This document shows, piece after piece, positions 8,030-15,572 of a stretch of DNA of 64,000 bases. A program made the position numbers and the translations under genes. Source of the DNA: QAND01 sp003150225 (GTDB lineage: Bacteria; Bacillota; Clostridia; Christensenellales; QAND01); contig NZ_CP076563.1 of the NCBI RefSeq assembly GCF_044357945.1, positions 1,798,001-1,862,000 on the forward strand, given 5' to 3'. The notes beneath the pieces were generated by a model, which was given only the letters and a program-made list of their open reading frames with translations, did not search any database and was not told the origin of the DNA. How positions within the stretch are numbered: position 1 is the first letter of the stretch; every line of letters begins with the position of its first letter.

Positions 8030-8071
8030 GATTGGAGCGTTTTTGCATCAGAATTCATCATAATTCTTAAC

Positions 8072-8100
8072 TTGTGTTTTGACCTCTGTATCCATATAAT
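8072..8100 (+). promoter_or_regulatory. Promoter of the riboswitch-ATPase transcript
   Basis: TTGTGT (8072-8077), 17 bases, then a perfect TATAAT (8095-8100). Transcription would begin near 8107, exactly at the 5' edge of the predicted riboswitch. Confidence 0.8.
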
Positions 8101-8108
8101 GAATGGGG

Positions 8109-8197
8109 AAAAGGGGAGTAGCTCGCCTTTATGGTTTTGTTGTTCGTCAATACGGCAGACCCTGCCCGGGCAACAATCGTTTGAGAGCAAGACCTTT
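8109..8197 (+). ncRNA. yybP-ykoY manganese riboswitch aptamer
   Basis: The leader has the yybP-ykoY hallmarks: AAAGGGGAGTAG at the 5' side (8110-8121), GTCAATACGG in the middle (8146-8155), and GAGAGCAAGACCTTT at the 3' side (8183-8197). The outer AAAGG and CCTTT close the P1 stem. This class senses Mn2+ and typically precedes Mn/Ca exporters, including P-type ATPases, which matches the gene below. Assigned by motif and context; covariance-model scoring was not done. Confidence 0.9.
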
Positions 8198-8226
8198 GTT
8201 CGTGAGAGCAGGGGTCTTTTTATTTT
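8189..8226 (+). terminator. Riboswitch expression-platform terminator
   Basis: AAGACCTT (8189-8196) pairs with GGGGTCTT (8211-8218), using G-T wobbles at the top, and is followed by TTTATTTTAT. Its 5' arm is the 3' strand of the aptamer P1 stem, so the two folds exclude each other. Mn2+ binding should prevent termination and turn the ATPase on. Confidence 0.83.
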
Positions 8227-8263
8227 ATAACCGATCCCGCGTCAAGTATGAAGGAGGACGGAA

Positions 8264-10903
8264 ATGGAACAAAATTTTTACAGCCAGAGCGTGGAGCAGA
8301 CGGCCCAGGCCCTGGGAACGGACCAGAACCGGGGCCTGGGCGGCGACCAGGCCCGGGAGCAACAGCAGAAGCACGGCTTCAATGAGCTGGAGCAGAAGCC
8401 CGGCAAAACCACCTTTCAGCTATTTGTGGACCAGCTGAAGGATTTTATGATCATTGTGCTGCTGGCTGCGGCTGTGATCTCCGGCGCTTTGGGCGAGGTG
8501 GTGGACGCCTGTGTGATCCTCTTGATCGTGGTGCTCAACGCCATCATCGGCGTGGCCCAGCAGAAAAAGGCGGAACAGTCCCTAAACGCCCTTAAGAAGA
8601 TGAGCGCTCCCTTTGCCAAGGTGCTGCGGGAGGGAGAGGTGATCTCCATTCCCGCCCGGGAAGTGGTGGTGGGGGATGTGGTCATCCTGGAAGCCGGGGA
8701 CATGGTGCCCGCCGACATGCGCCTTGTGGAATGCGTTAACTTGAAGATCCAGGAATCCGCCCTTACGGGGGAATCGGATGCCGTGGAAAAGGACGCTTCG
8801 GTGCTTCTCCCAGAGGGCGCTCCTTTGGGGGATCGCATCAACATGGCGTACAGCAGCAGCGTGGTCACCTACGGCCGGGGCCGGGGCGTGGTCACCGCCA
8901 TCGCTATGGATACCGAGGTGGGGCGGATTGCCCACATGCTCCAGCAGGAGGGGGATCGGATGACGCCCCTTCAGCAGAAGCTGGAGAAGCTGGGCAAGAC
9001 CCTGGCCATCGCGGCTTTGGCCATCTGTGTGGTGATCTTCGCCGCCGGCATGCTGTATAACAAGCCTTTCTTTGAGATGTTCCTCACCTCGGTGTCTTTG
9101 GCGGTGGCCGCCATCCCCGAGGGACTGCCCGCCATCGCAACCATTGTATTGGCCCTGTCGGTGCAGCGGATGGCGAAGCTCAACGCCATCGTGCGGACGC
9201 TCCCGTCGGTGGAAACGCTGGGCAGCGCTACTGTCATCTGCTCCGATAAAACCGGCACCCTTACCATGAATCAGATGGAGGTGCTGAAGCTCTATGTAAA
9301 CGGGGAAACCTATGCGCCAGAGGAGGCTCGGAGCGGGGAATTGGAAGCGCTGCTGCTCAACAACTGCGCGCTGTGCAACGACGCCCGGTTCAGCAGCAAG
9401 GACGGCGGGGAAACCGCTCTGGGTGATCCCACGGAGATTGCGCTCATCAACGTGGCAAAGCGTATGGGTTACAATAAGAGCGATCTGGAGGAGCAGAGCC
9501 CCCGGGTGGCGGAGCTGCCCTTTGACTCCGATCGGAAGTTGATGACCACCGTTCACCGGCTTCCTGACGGCACCATCCGCGCTTTTGTGAAGGGCGCGGT
9601 GGATATTCTGTTGAACCGCTGCACCCGAATCGGCGAGGAGGGCGGCAGCCGGCCCATCACCGAGGAGGATCGGGCGGCCATCGCCGCCGCCAACGACGGC
9701 ATGGCCCAGAGTGCCCTTCGGGTGCTGGCTATGGCCTATCAGGATATCGACGCCATCCCGGAAAAGGATGAGATGCCCTCTTTGGAGGAAAACCTCATCT
9801 ACATCGGCATGGTGGGCATGATGGATCCGCCCCGGCCGGAGGCGCGGGACGCCGTGGCCCTTTGCGCACAGGCCGGCATCCGTCCGGTGATGATTACCGG
9901 GGACCACAAGACCACCGCCGTGGCCATTGCCGAGAGTCTGGGTATCCTTCGGGAGGGGGATCTTGCCATCACCGGCCAGGAGCTGGAAGCTATGAGCGAC
10001 GCGGAGCTGGCCGAAAAGGTGGATCGGATTTCCGTCTATGCCCGTATCTCGCCGGAGCATAAGGTGCGGATTGTGAACGCTTGGCAGAAGAACGGCCATA
10101 TCGTGGCCATGACCGGAGACGGCGTCAACGATGCGCCTGCCCTGAAGAACGCCGACATCGGCGCGGCCATGGGCATCGTGGGCACCGAGGTGGCCAAGGA
10201 GGCCGCTGATATTGTCCTCACCGACGACAACTTTGCCACCGTGGTATCGGCGGTGGGCGAGGGACGCCGCATTTATGACAACATCCTAAAGGCCATCCAG
10301 TTCCTGCTGTCCTGTAACGTGGGTGAGATCTTCACCCTCTTCCTGGCCACCCTATTGAACTGGCACGAGCCCCTATTGCCGGTCCACATCCTGTGGGTGA
10401 ACCTGGTGACCGACAGCCTTCCCGCCTTGGGACTGGGGGTTGACCCCGCGGAAAAGGGCATCATGAACCGCAAGGCCGAACGCCATGATTCGGTATTCAC
10501 AAAGGGATTGGTCTGGCGGATGTGCTACCAGGGCCTTTTGATCGGCGGCATCACCCTCTTGGCCTACACCTACGGCTTCTTTACCACCGGGGTGGAGGCG
10601 GGCCGTACCATGGCCTTTGTTACCCTGGCCTTCAGCCAGCTGATCCATGTATTCAACGTCCGCAGCAGCCATCTTTCCGCCTTTTCCAGGGACATTGGGC
10701 GCAACAAGTATCTGTGGGGCGCCGTGGGCATTTCCGCTGCCCTGATGCTCCTAGTACTCTTTGTCCCCTTCCTGTCCGGCGTATTCAGCGTGGTGGCGCT
10801 CACGGCCATGCAGTGGCTGGTGGTGCTTGGGCTGTGCTTGGTCCCCGTGGTGGTTGTGGAGATCTTCAAGCTGCTGAAGTGCAACGAGATCAACGGACAA
10901 TAA
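8264..10903 (+). CDS. P-type cation ATPase, Ca2+/Mn2+ type
   Basis: An 879-residue P2-type ATPase. Visible marks are the N-terminal cation ATPase domain, the TGES dephosphorylation loop (ALTGESDAVEK), PEGLPAIATIV in M4, the phosphorylation site DKTGTLTMNQ, MITGDHKTTA and MTGDGVNDAPAL. The ion-site residues of Ca pumps are all present: Glu in PEGLP, Asn and Glu in NVGEIF (M5), and Asn, Thr and Asp in NLVTDSLPA (M6). It should export Ca2+ or Mn2+ across the plasma membrane. The upstream Mn riboswitch argues for Mn2+ as a physiological cargo. GAAGGAGGACGGAA supports the ATG. Confidence 0.95.
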   Translation: MEQNFYSQSVEQTAQALGTDQNRGLGGDQAREQQQKHGFNELEQKPGKTTFQLFVDQLKDFMIIVLLAAAVISGALGEVVDACVILLIVVLNAIIGVAQQKKAEQSLNALKKMSAPFAKVLREGEVISIPAREVVVGDVVILEAGDMVPADMRLVECVNLKIQESALTGESDAVEKDASVLLPEGAPLGDRINMAYSSSVVTYGRGRGVVTAIAMDTEVGRIAHMLQQEGDRMTPLQQKLEKLGKTLAIAALAICVVIFAAGMLYNKPFFEMFLTSVSLAVAAIPEGLPAIATIVLALSVQRMAKLNAIVRTLPSVETLGSATVICSDKTGTLTMNQMEVLKLYVNGETYAPEEARSGELEALLLNNCALCNDARFSSKDGGETALGDPTEIALINVAKRMGYNKSDLEEQSPRVAELPFDSDRKLMTTVHRLPDGTIRAFVKGAVDILLNRCTRIGEEGGSRPITEEDRAAIAAANDGMAQSALRVLAMAYQDIDAIPEKDEMPSLEENLIYIGMVGMMDPPRPEARDAVALCAQAGIRPVMITGDHKTTAVAIAESLGILREGDLAITGQELEAMSDAELAEKVDRISVYARISPEHKVRIVNAWQKNGHIVAMTGDGVNDAPALKNADIGAAMGIVGTEVAKEAADIVLTDDNFATVVSAVGEGRRIYDNILKAIQFLLSCNVGEIFTLFLATLLNWHEPLLPVHILWVNLVTDSLPALGLGVDPAEKGIMNRKAERHDSVFTKGLVWRMCYQGLLIGGITLLAYTYGFFTTGVEAGRTMAFVTLAFSQLIHVFNVRSSHLSAFSRDIGRNKYLWGAVGISAALMLLVLFVPFLSGVFSVVALTAMQWLVVLGLCLVPVVVVEIFKLLKCNEINGQ

Positions 10904-11191
10904 GGACGCGAACGGCGAATGCTAAAAAGAAAAGCGCGCGCCAATAGCCGGATGCTTGTAAAACGGTTTTTTCTGCGAGAAAGAACAAGGCACTCGCGGA
11001 AGTCATCGCGAAGCTTTAACCGGCTGATGATTGATGCTAAGACCGCCCGGATGGAAAAGTCCGGGCGGTTTTTTAGGCGCGGCTGGCTCCAGTGGAGGTA
11101 TGGGCGACCCTCTACCACAGGGAGAAAGAGCCTTTATGACGTTGAATCACATTGTCTTTTAGCCGGTGGAAAACCGGCCGCTAAAAAGGTG
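10904..11191 (+). other. Intergenic stretch after the ATPase
   Basis: Apart from the terminator at 11042-11074 I see no gene or recognisable RNA here. The 140 bases before that terminator contain GAACGGCGAATGC and several short A-rich runs without an evident fold. Confidence 0.5.
11042..11074 (+). terminator. Intrinsic terminator of the ATPase transcript
   Basis: A perfect 10-bp stem ACCGCCCGGA/TCCGGGCGGT with an 8-base loop and a T6 tail, 140 bases after the ATPase stop. Confidence 0.9.
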
Positions 11192-11220
11192 TTGACAAAC
11201 GCTTCCTTGGAGGATACAAT
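11192..11220 (+). promoter_or_regulatory. Promoter of the T-box transcript
   Basis: TTGACA (11192-11197), 17 bases and TACAAT (11215-11220). Initiation would be near 11227, about 10 bases before Stem I of the T-box leader. Confidence 0.87.
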
Positions 11221-11226
11221 ACATTC

Positions 11227-11461
11227 CAATAACAAAGGCTGTGACGAAGACGGCCCGTGCGGGAGATGCAGGCACAGAGATTTGGCGGTTGGTGCGAGCC
11301 AAAGACGCGTCCGGACGGCAATCACTTCCGAGCCGATTCCTGAAAGATGGTATTAGGGAATTCCGGTTCTGCCCCGTTACCGGCGGCTGGCTTGTTGGAG
11401 CTTAGTATTAGGTGGTATCGCGAGGAATCATCCCCGTCCTAATCGGACGGGGATTTTTTTA
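11227..11461 (+). ncRNA. T-box leader, predicted isoleucine specifier (AUC)
   Basis: T-box RNAs bind an uncharged tRNA and antiterminate. Stem I starts GGCTGTGACGAAGA (11237-11250) and closes with CACTTCCGAGCC (11323-11334). Its distal part has CACAGAGA and GGTTGGTGCGAGCC (11273-11300). The specifier position, just before ACTTCCGAG, reads ATC (11321-11323) = Ile. The T-box core is AGGTGGTATCGCG (11410-11422); its TGGT pairs with an ACCA tRNA 3' end, as expected for an A discriminator. A terminator (ATCCCCGTCC/GGACGGGGAT then T6, 11430-11461) follows. The specifier was read by eye by comparison with known Ile T-boxes. Confidence 0.9.
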
Positions 11462-11495
11462 TCCAAATCAAAAGGAGCATTAGGAGGGATTCAGA

Positions 11496-12050
11496 ATGGG
11501 TGAACAGATTCAAGCCATTGCGCAGCGGCTGTCCATGCTGCGGGAAGCGTTGGACATTACCCCGGAGGAGATGGCCAAGGAGCTGGATATTTCGGTGTCC
11601 GAATATCTGGAATACGAGGCGGGCAAGAACGACTTTGCCTTCTCCTTTTTGTTTGGCTGTGCCAACAAGCTGGGGGTGGACATCGTGGACCTTCTTACCG
11701 GAGAGACCCCTAAGCTCACCTATTTTTCCCTGGTAAAGGATGGCGAGGGCCTGAACATCGACCGGCGCAAGGAATACAAATACCAGCATTTGGCCTTCTT
11801 CTTTAAGAATAAGAAGGCGGAGCCCTTCCATGTGACGGTGGCTCCCGGTGATAACACCGAGATGCACCTCAATAGCCACGAGGGCCAGGAGTTTGATTAT
11901 GTATTGAAGGGCAGCATGCGAATCCGGGTGGACGCCCAGGAGGCGGTGGTCTCCGCCGGCGACGCCGTGTACTATGATTCCTCCCGTCCCCACGGCATGG
12001 TCTGCGAGGGGGAGGAGCCCTGCGAGTTTCTCGCCATCATCATGAAATAA
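11496..12050 (+). CDS. XRE-family regulator with C-terminal cupin domain (T-box-controlled copy)
   Basis: A 184-residue protein: N-terminal XRE helix-turn-helix (about 8-66, with ITPEEMAKELDISVSEYLEYEAG) and a cupin barrel (about 100-184, with HLNSHEGQEFDYVLKG and GDAVYYDSSRPHGM), which probably binds a small ligand or metal. Such regulators are commonly encoded beside the acyl-CoA ligase they control. It starts 35 bases after the T-box terminator, with TTAGGAGGGATTCAG before ATG, and is followed 12 bases later by the ligase. A paralogous regulator-ligase pair lies at 52367-54637. Ligand and operator are unknown. Confidence 0.9.
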   Translation: MGEQIQAIAQRLSMLREALDITPEEMAKELDISVSEYLEYEAGKNDFAFSFLFGCANKLGVDIVDLLTGETPKLTYFSLVKDGEGLNIDRRKEYKYQHLAFFFKNKKAEPFHVTVAPGDNTEMHLNSHEGQEFDYVLKGSMRIRVDAQEAVVSAGDAVYYDSSRPHGMVCEGEEPCEFLAIIMK

Positions 12051-12062
12051 GGGGTGTCCGAA

Positions 12063-13730
12063 ATGGCATTTTATGAACGATACGTCAAGGGGGACTTTAC
12101 GTCCTATGAGGATTTTATGGAGAACTTCTCCATAAAGGTGCCAAAGTGCTTTAATTTTGCCTATGATGTGGTGGACGAGATTGCGGCCATGGACCCCCGG
12201 CGCCTGGCTATGATCTGGACCAACGAGGCGGGGGAGGAGCGGAACTTCACCTTTGCCGATATGAAGGAGCAGTCCAGCCGGGCAGCCAACTACCTCCGGA
12301 GCCTTGGGATCAAAAAAGGGGATCGGGTGATGCTGATCCTCAAGCGCCATTATGAGTTTTGGTTCTGCATCCTGGCCCTTCACCGGATCGGCGCGGTGGC
12401 CATCCCCGCCACCAACCTTCTAATGGAGAAGGACATTGCCTACCGCATCCAGGCGGCGGATATTTCCGCCGTGATCTGCACCCGGGACGGGCAGGTGGCC
12501 GATGAGGCCGACGCCGCCGTCCGGCACAACGGCCTTCATACTACCCTGATCCTGGCCCGGGGGGAGATGGACGGTTGGCACCGGTTGGATGATTTTTACG
12601 GGTTTTCCCCTGAATATCCCCGTCCTGTAGGGGAGGAGGCCATCCACAACGAGGATCCCATGCTGCTGTATTTCACCAGCGGCACCACTGGGATGCCCAA
12701 GATGGTTCAGCATGACTTCACCTATCCCTTGGGGCATATCGTTACCGCCGCGTTTTGGCAGGACGTGGTGCCTGGCGGCGTTCATTTGACGGTATCGGAT
12801 ACCGGGTGGGGCAAGGCGGTCTGGGGTAAGCTCTACGGCCAGTGGATGGCGGATACCACCGTCTTTACCTATGATTACGATAAGTTCGTGCCCACCGACC
12901 TGCTTCAGAAGATGCAGGATTACCACATCACCAGCTTCTGCGCGCCGCCCACCATCTATCGCTTTTTGATCCAGGAGGATCTGGGAAAATTCGATTTGAG
13001 CGCGCTTCAGCACTGTGCCATCGCCGGAGAGGCCTTAAACCCCGAGGTGTACAACAAGTTTTACGAGGCCACGGGCATTCAGCTCCGGGAGGCCTTTGGC
13101 CAGACCGAGACCACCGTGGTGCTGGGTACCTTCAAATGGGTGGAGCCGGTGCCGGGCAGCATGGGCAAGCCCTCCCCGGGCTATAAGGTCTGCATCGCCG
13201 ACGAGGAAGGCAACGACGTCCACCTGGGATCCATTGGAGAGATCTCCGTTCGGTTGGACGGAGGAAAGCCACAGGGCATGTTCTGCGGATATTATGGGGA
13301 TGAGGCCAACACCCATCGTCAGCTCCATGAAGGGCTGTTCCGCACCGGAGACCTGGCCTGGATGGATGAGAACGGCTATTTCTGGTATGTTGGCCGGGTG
13401 GACGACGTGATCAAGTCCTCGGGATACCGCATCGGGCCCTTTGAGGTGGAGAGCGCGCTTATGGAGCATGCCGCCGTCCTGGAGACGGCCATCACTGCCG
13501 TACCCGATCCCATCCGAGGCCAGGTGGTGAAGGCTACCGTGGTGTTGAATCGGGGCTGGGAGCCCAGCGACGCCTTGGTTAAGGAGCTTCAAAACCATGT
13601 AAAGCATGTGACCGCTCCCTATAAATATCCCCGCATCATCGAGTTTGTGGAGGAACTGCCCAAAACCATCAGCGGAAAGATCCGTCGGGTGGAGATCAGA
13701 GAACAGGATTTGAAAAAGAAACAACAATAA
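12063..13730 (+). CDS. AMP-forming acyl-CoA synthetase (T-box-controlled copy)
   Basis: A 555-residue ANL-superfamily ligase that activates a carboxylate with ATP and joins it to CoA. Motifs: YFTSGTTGMPKM (A3, P-loop), AFGQTET (A5), RTGDLAWMDENGYFWYVGRVDDVIKSSGYRIGP split over A7-A8, and PKTISGKIRR with the A10 lysine. I chose ATG 12063, 8 bases after AAGGGG; a GTG at 12054 is also in frame. It is most like short/medium-chain or branched-chain acyl-CoA ligases. Control by an isoleucine-type T-box suggests 2-methylbutyrate as substrate; that is inference. Confidence 0.92.
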   Translation: MAFYERYVKGDFTSYEDFMENFSIKVPKCFNFAYDVVDEIAAMDPRRLAMIWTNEAGEERNFTFADMKEQSSRAANYLRSLGIKKGDRVMLILKRHYEFWFCILALHRIGAVAIPATNLLMEKDIAYRIQAADISAVICTRDGQVADEADAAVRHNGLHTTLILARGEMDGWHRLDDFYGFSPEYPRPVGEEAIHNEDPMLLYFTSGTTGMPKMVQHDFTYPLGHIVTAAFWQDVVPGGVHLTVSDTGWGKAVWGKLYGQWMADTTVFTYDYDKFVPTDLLQKMQDYHITSFCAPPTIYRFLIQEDLGKFDLSALQHCAIAGEALNPEVYNKFYEATGIQLREAFGQTETTVVLGTFKWVEPVPGSMGKPSPGYKVCIADEEGNDVHLGSIGEISVRLDGGKPQGMFCGYYGDEANTHRQLHEGLFRTGDLAWMDENGYFWYVGRVDDVIKSSGYRIGPFEVESALMEHAAVLETAITAVPDPIRGQVVKATVVLNRGWEPSDALVKELQNHVKHVTAPYKYPRIIEFVEELPKTISGKIRRVEIREQDLKKKQQ

Positions 13731-13737
13731 AAGCTGT

Positions 13738-13790
13738 AAAAAGAACAACATTTTTTGTGAACTTACCGTTGAAAAATGTTGTTCTTTTGT
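13738..13790 (+). terminator. Terminator after the acyl-CoA ligase
   Basis: A 17-bp A/T-flanked stem AAAAGAACAACATTTTT / AAAAATGTTGTTCTTTT with a 15-base loop. Its 3' arm overlaps the promoter of the next gene. Confidence 0.8.
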
Positions 13791-13797
13791 TTATAAT
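13769..13797 (+). promoter_or_regulatory. Promoter of the phosphofructokinase gene
   Basis: TTGAAA (13769-13774), 17 bases and TATAAT (13792-13797), embedded in the 3' arm of the preceding terminator. Confidence 0.8.
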
Positions 13798-13841
13798 GGG
13801 GATACTGGTCAAAAAATCCAATATCTAAGGAGCGTGTCATT

Positions 13842-14870
13842 GTGGGGAAGATTGGCATTTTAACGGGTGGCGGGGACTGTCCCGGCCTCAACGCGGTGAT
13901 CCGGGCTGTGGTGGAAAAGTGCGCCGCCCATGGTACGGAGGTTTATGGCTTCCGGGGGGGCTGGCGCGGCGCCCTTACAGGGGAGGGGGATTGGCTCACC
14001 CTTGACGATGTGGAGAACCTCCAGGCCCAGGGAGGCACCCTTTTGTTTACCAGCCGCACCAACGTTCTGCAGGAGGAGAACGGGCCGGAGCGGGTCCGGG
14101 CCACCATGGAAAAGCTGGGGCTGAACGGAATCGTGGCCATCGGCGGGGACGATACCCTGGGTGTGGCGGACAAGCTCAACGCCATGGGCATGAACATGAT
14201 TGGCGTGCCTAAGACCATCGATAATGATCTTTCGGGCACCGATTTTACCTTTGGGTTCGATACCGCCGCCAACATCGCCATGGAGGCCATTGACCGAATC
14301 CATACCACGGCTTACAGCCACAGGCGCTACATCGTGGTGGAGCTCATGGGCCGCCACACCGGGTGGATCGCGCTGTACGCCGGGCTGGCGGGCTGCGCCA
14401 GCGTGGTGCTGATCCCCGAGTTTCCCAAAACCGTGGAGGAGGTTGCCGGGATCATGCTGGCTCGGAAGGAGCGGGGCTTGGATTACGGGGTCATCGCCGT
14501 GGCCGAGGGCTGTGAGTTCGCCGACATGGAACTATCGGAGGCCAACCTGGACGAGTTCGGCAACGTGCGGTTGGCCGAGAAGGACGTGGCGGCCCGGCTT
14601 GCGGACGCCCTCAAAGAACGGACGGGGATTCCCGCCCGTCACACGGTGCTGGGGTATCTCCAGCGGGCAGGCGCTCCCAGCGTCTTTGACCGCATCCTGG
14701 GCACCCGGCTGGGCTATAAGGCCGCCGAGTGCGTGGTGAACGAGGACTACGGGCACATGATCGCTCTTCAGGGGAACGAGATCGTGGCCATCCCCCTCTC
14801 TGCCGCCAGCCAGGGGCGCAAAGAGGTGGGCAAGGACCTCTATGCGTGCGCGGAGCTCTACTTTAGATAA
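13842..14870 (+). CDS. 6-phosphofructokinase, predicted PPi-dependent
   Basis: A 342-residue PfkA-superfamily enzyme phosphorylating fructose 6-phosphate. Glycine-rich ILTGGGDCPGLNAVIR starts the protein. The donor-site residues are Asp104 in GGDDT (101-105) and Lys124 in PKTIDND (123-129). ATP enzymes have Gly at both positions; Asp plus Lys is the signature of pyrophosphate-dependent enzymes. MGRHTGW and a C-terminal HTVLGYLQRAG (sugar-phosphate site) are intact, so it should be active, and reversible if PPi is used. The start is GTG at 13842 with CTAAGGAGCG upstream. Single-gene transcript with its own promoter and terminator. Confidence 0.93.
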   Translation: MGKIGILTGGGDCPGLNAVIRAVVEKCAAHGTEVYGFRGGWRGALTGEGDWLTLDDVENLQAQGGTLLFTSRTNVLQEENGPERVRATMEKLGLNGIVAIGGDDTLGVADKLNAMGMNMIGVPKTIDNDLSGTDFTFGFDTAANIAMEAIDRIHTTAYSHRRYIVVELMGRHTGWIALYAGLAGCASVVLIPEFPKTVEEVAGIMLARKERGLDYGVIAVAEGCEFADMELSEANLDEFGNVRLAEKDVAARLADALKERTGIPARHTVLGYLQRAGAPSVFDRILGTRLGYKAAECVVNEDYGHMIALQGNEIVAIPLSAASQGRKEVGKDLYACAELYFR

Positions 14871-14879
14871 TGGATGATG

Positions 14880-14914
14880 AAAAAAGCGCCCCCATCATAG
14901 GGGCGCTTTTTTTA
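14880..14914. terminator. Bidirectional terminator between pfk and the XRE gene
   Basis: AAAAAGCGCCCC and GGGGCGCTTTTTTT pair around a short loop. It serves both converging genes. Confidence 0.9.
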
Positions 14915-14921
14915 TATGGGT

Positions 14922-15140
14922 TTATCGGTCTTTTTGATCGGAAAGCCCTAGAATGAAGTCTGCCGAAACGCTGTAAAACCGGCATAGTTTGATGAGATAT
15001 TCAATGGGAAGCGGACGTTTTCCCAGCTCATATTGGGAGACGGTACCTTGTGCAACCCCCAACAGATCGCCAATTTGACGTTGTGATAAATCGTTATCCT
15101 CTCGGAGTTCGCGCAATCTTTTTAGATAGGCAGATTCCAT
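14922..15140 (-). CDS. XRE-family transcriptional regulator
   Basis: A 72-residue single-domain Cro/CI-type repressor: LRELREDNDLSQRQIGDLLGV...GTVSQYELGKRPLP is a classic helix-turn-helix, followed by a short dimerisation helix. The ATG at 15140 has GAGGTG 9 bases upstream; an in-frame GTG at 15152 would overlap that site. It diverges from another XRE gene, and the two share a 100-base region with repeated TTAACTCGGA boxes, the likely operators. Confidence 0.9.
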   Translation of the reverse strand: MESAYLKRLRELREDNDLSQRQIGDLLGVAQGTVSQYELGKRPLPIEYLIKLCRFYSVSADFILGLSDQKDR

Positions 15141-15162
15141 GCGGTTGTTCACCTCAAATAGT

Positions 15163-15216
15163 ATTATAGTTAACTCGGAACGAAGTATTGATTTTTAACT
15201 CGGATTGAGTTATCCT
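15163..15216. promoter_or_regulatory. Divergent promoter/operator region of the two XRE genes
   Basis: Two direct copies of TTAACTCGGA (15170-15179 and 15195-15204) lie between the genes. The second is part of an inverted AACTC-N5-GAGTT (15197-15211), which falls inside the 17-base spacer of a rightward promoter TTGATT (15188-15193) / TATCCT (15211-15216). The first abuts a leftward -10 TATAAT (complement of 15163-15168). A repressor on these boxes would block both genes. Confidence 0.72.
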
Positions 15217-15250
15217 ATTGGTAAATCAAAAGTGAGAAAGAGGATGTGTG

Positions 15251-15499
15251 ATGCCTCATTCACTTAAGGCTACCAAGGAGGATGAGTACCGTTTGCTTCA
15301 GATGGGGCTGAACGTGGCCTTTTACCGGAGCCTTGCGGGCTATACCCAGGAGGAGCTGGCGGAGGCCTGCGGCATGAGCCGCACCTACATCAGCAAGGTG
15401 GAGGCGCCCAATATGGTCAGCGTGATCTCCCTGCCCGCCCTGTTCCGCCTGGCGGACGTTCTGGGGGTGGAGCCCGCCCGGCTTCTGGAAACCCGGTAG
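15251..15499 (+). CDS. XRE-family transcriptional regulator
   Basis: An 82-residue helix-turn-helix protein; the HTH is YTQEELAEACGMSRTYISKVE (about 35-55), preceded by a short basic lead and followed by LPALFRLADVLGVEPARLLE. AAAGAGGATG precedes the ATG at 15251; a GTG directly before it is also in frame. It is transcribed away from the 14922 gene across shared operator boxes, so the pair may form a mutual control circuit. Targets are unknown. Confidence 0.87.
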   Translation: MPHSLKATKEDEYRLLQMGLNVAFYRSLAGYTQEELAEACGMSRTYISKVEAPNMVSVISLPALFRLADVLGVEPARLLETR

Positions 15500-15517
15500 C
15501 GCCGCCGGGCGTTTTTA
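15492..15517 (+). terminator. Weak terminator after the XRE gene
   Basis: A short CCCGG/CCGGG stem overlapping the stop codon, followed by CGTTTTTA. A promoter with TATAAT at 15543-15548 lies just downstream. Confidence 0.42.
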
Positions 15518-15572
15518 CGGTGCAAAAGCCGGGCTATGGTTGTATAATGAAGCCATGAAACGGAGGAACACC

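Noticed and set aside
8582..10099. 505-codon reverse-strand open frame inside the ATPase gene
   Set aside because: Antisense of a clear P-type ATPase; the peptide is His/Gly/Arg-rich and has no motif.
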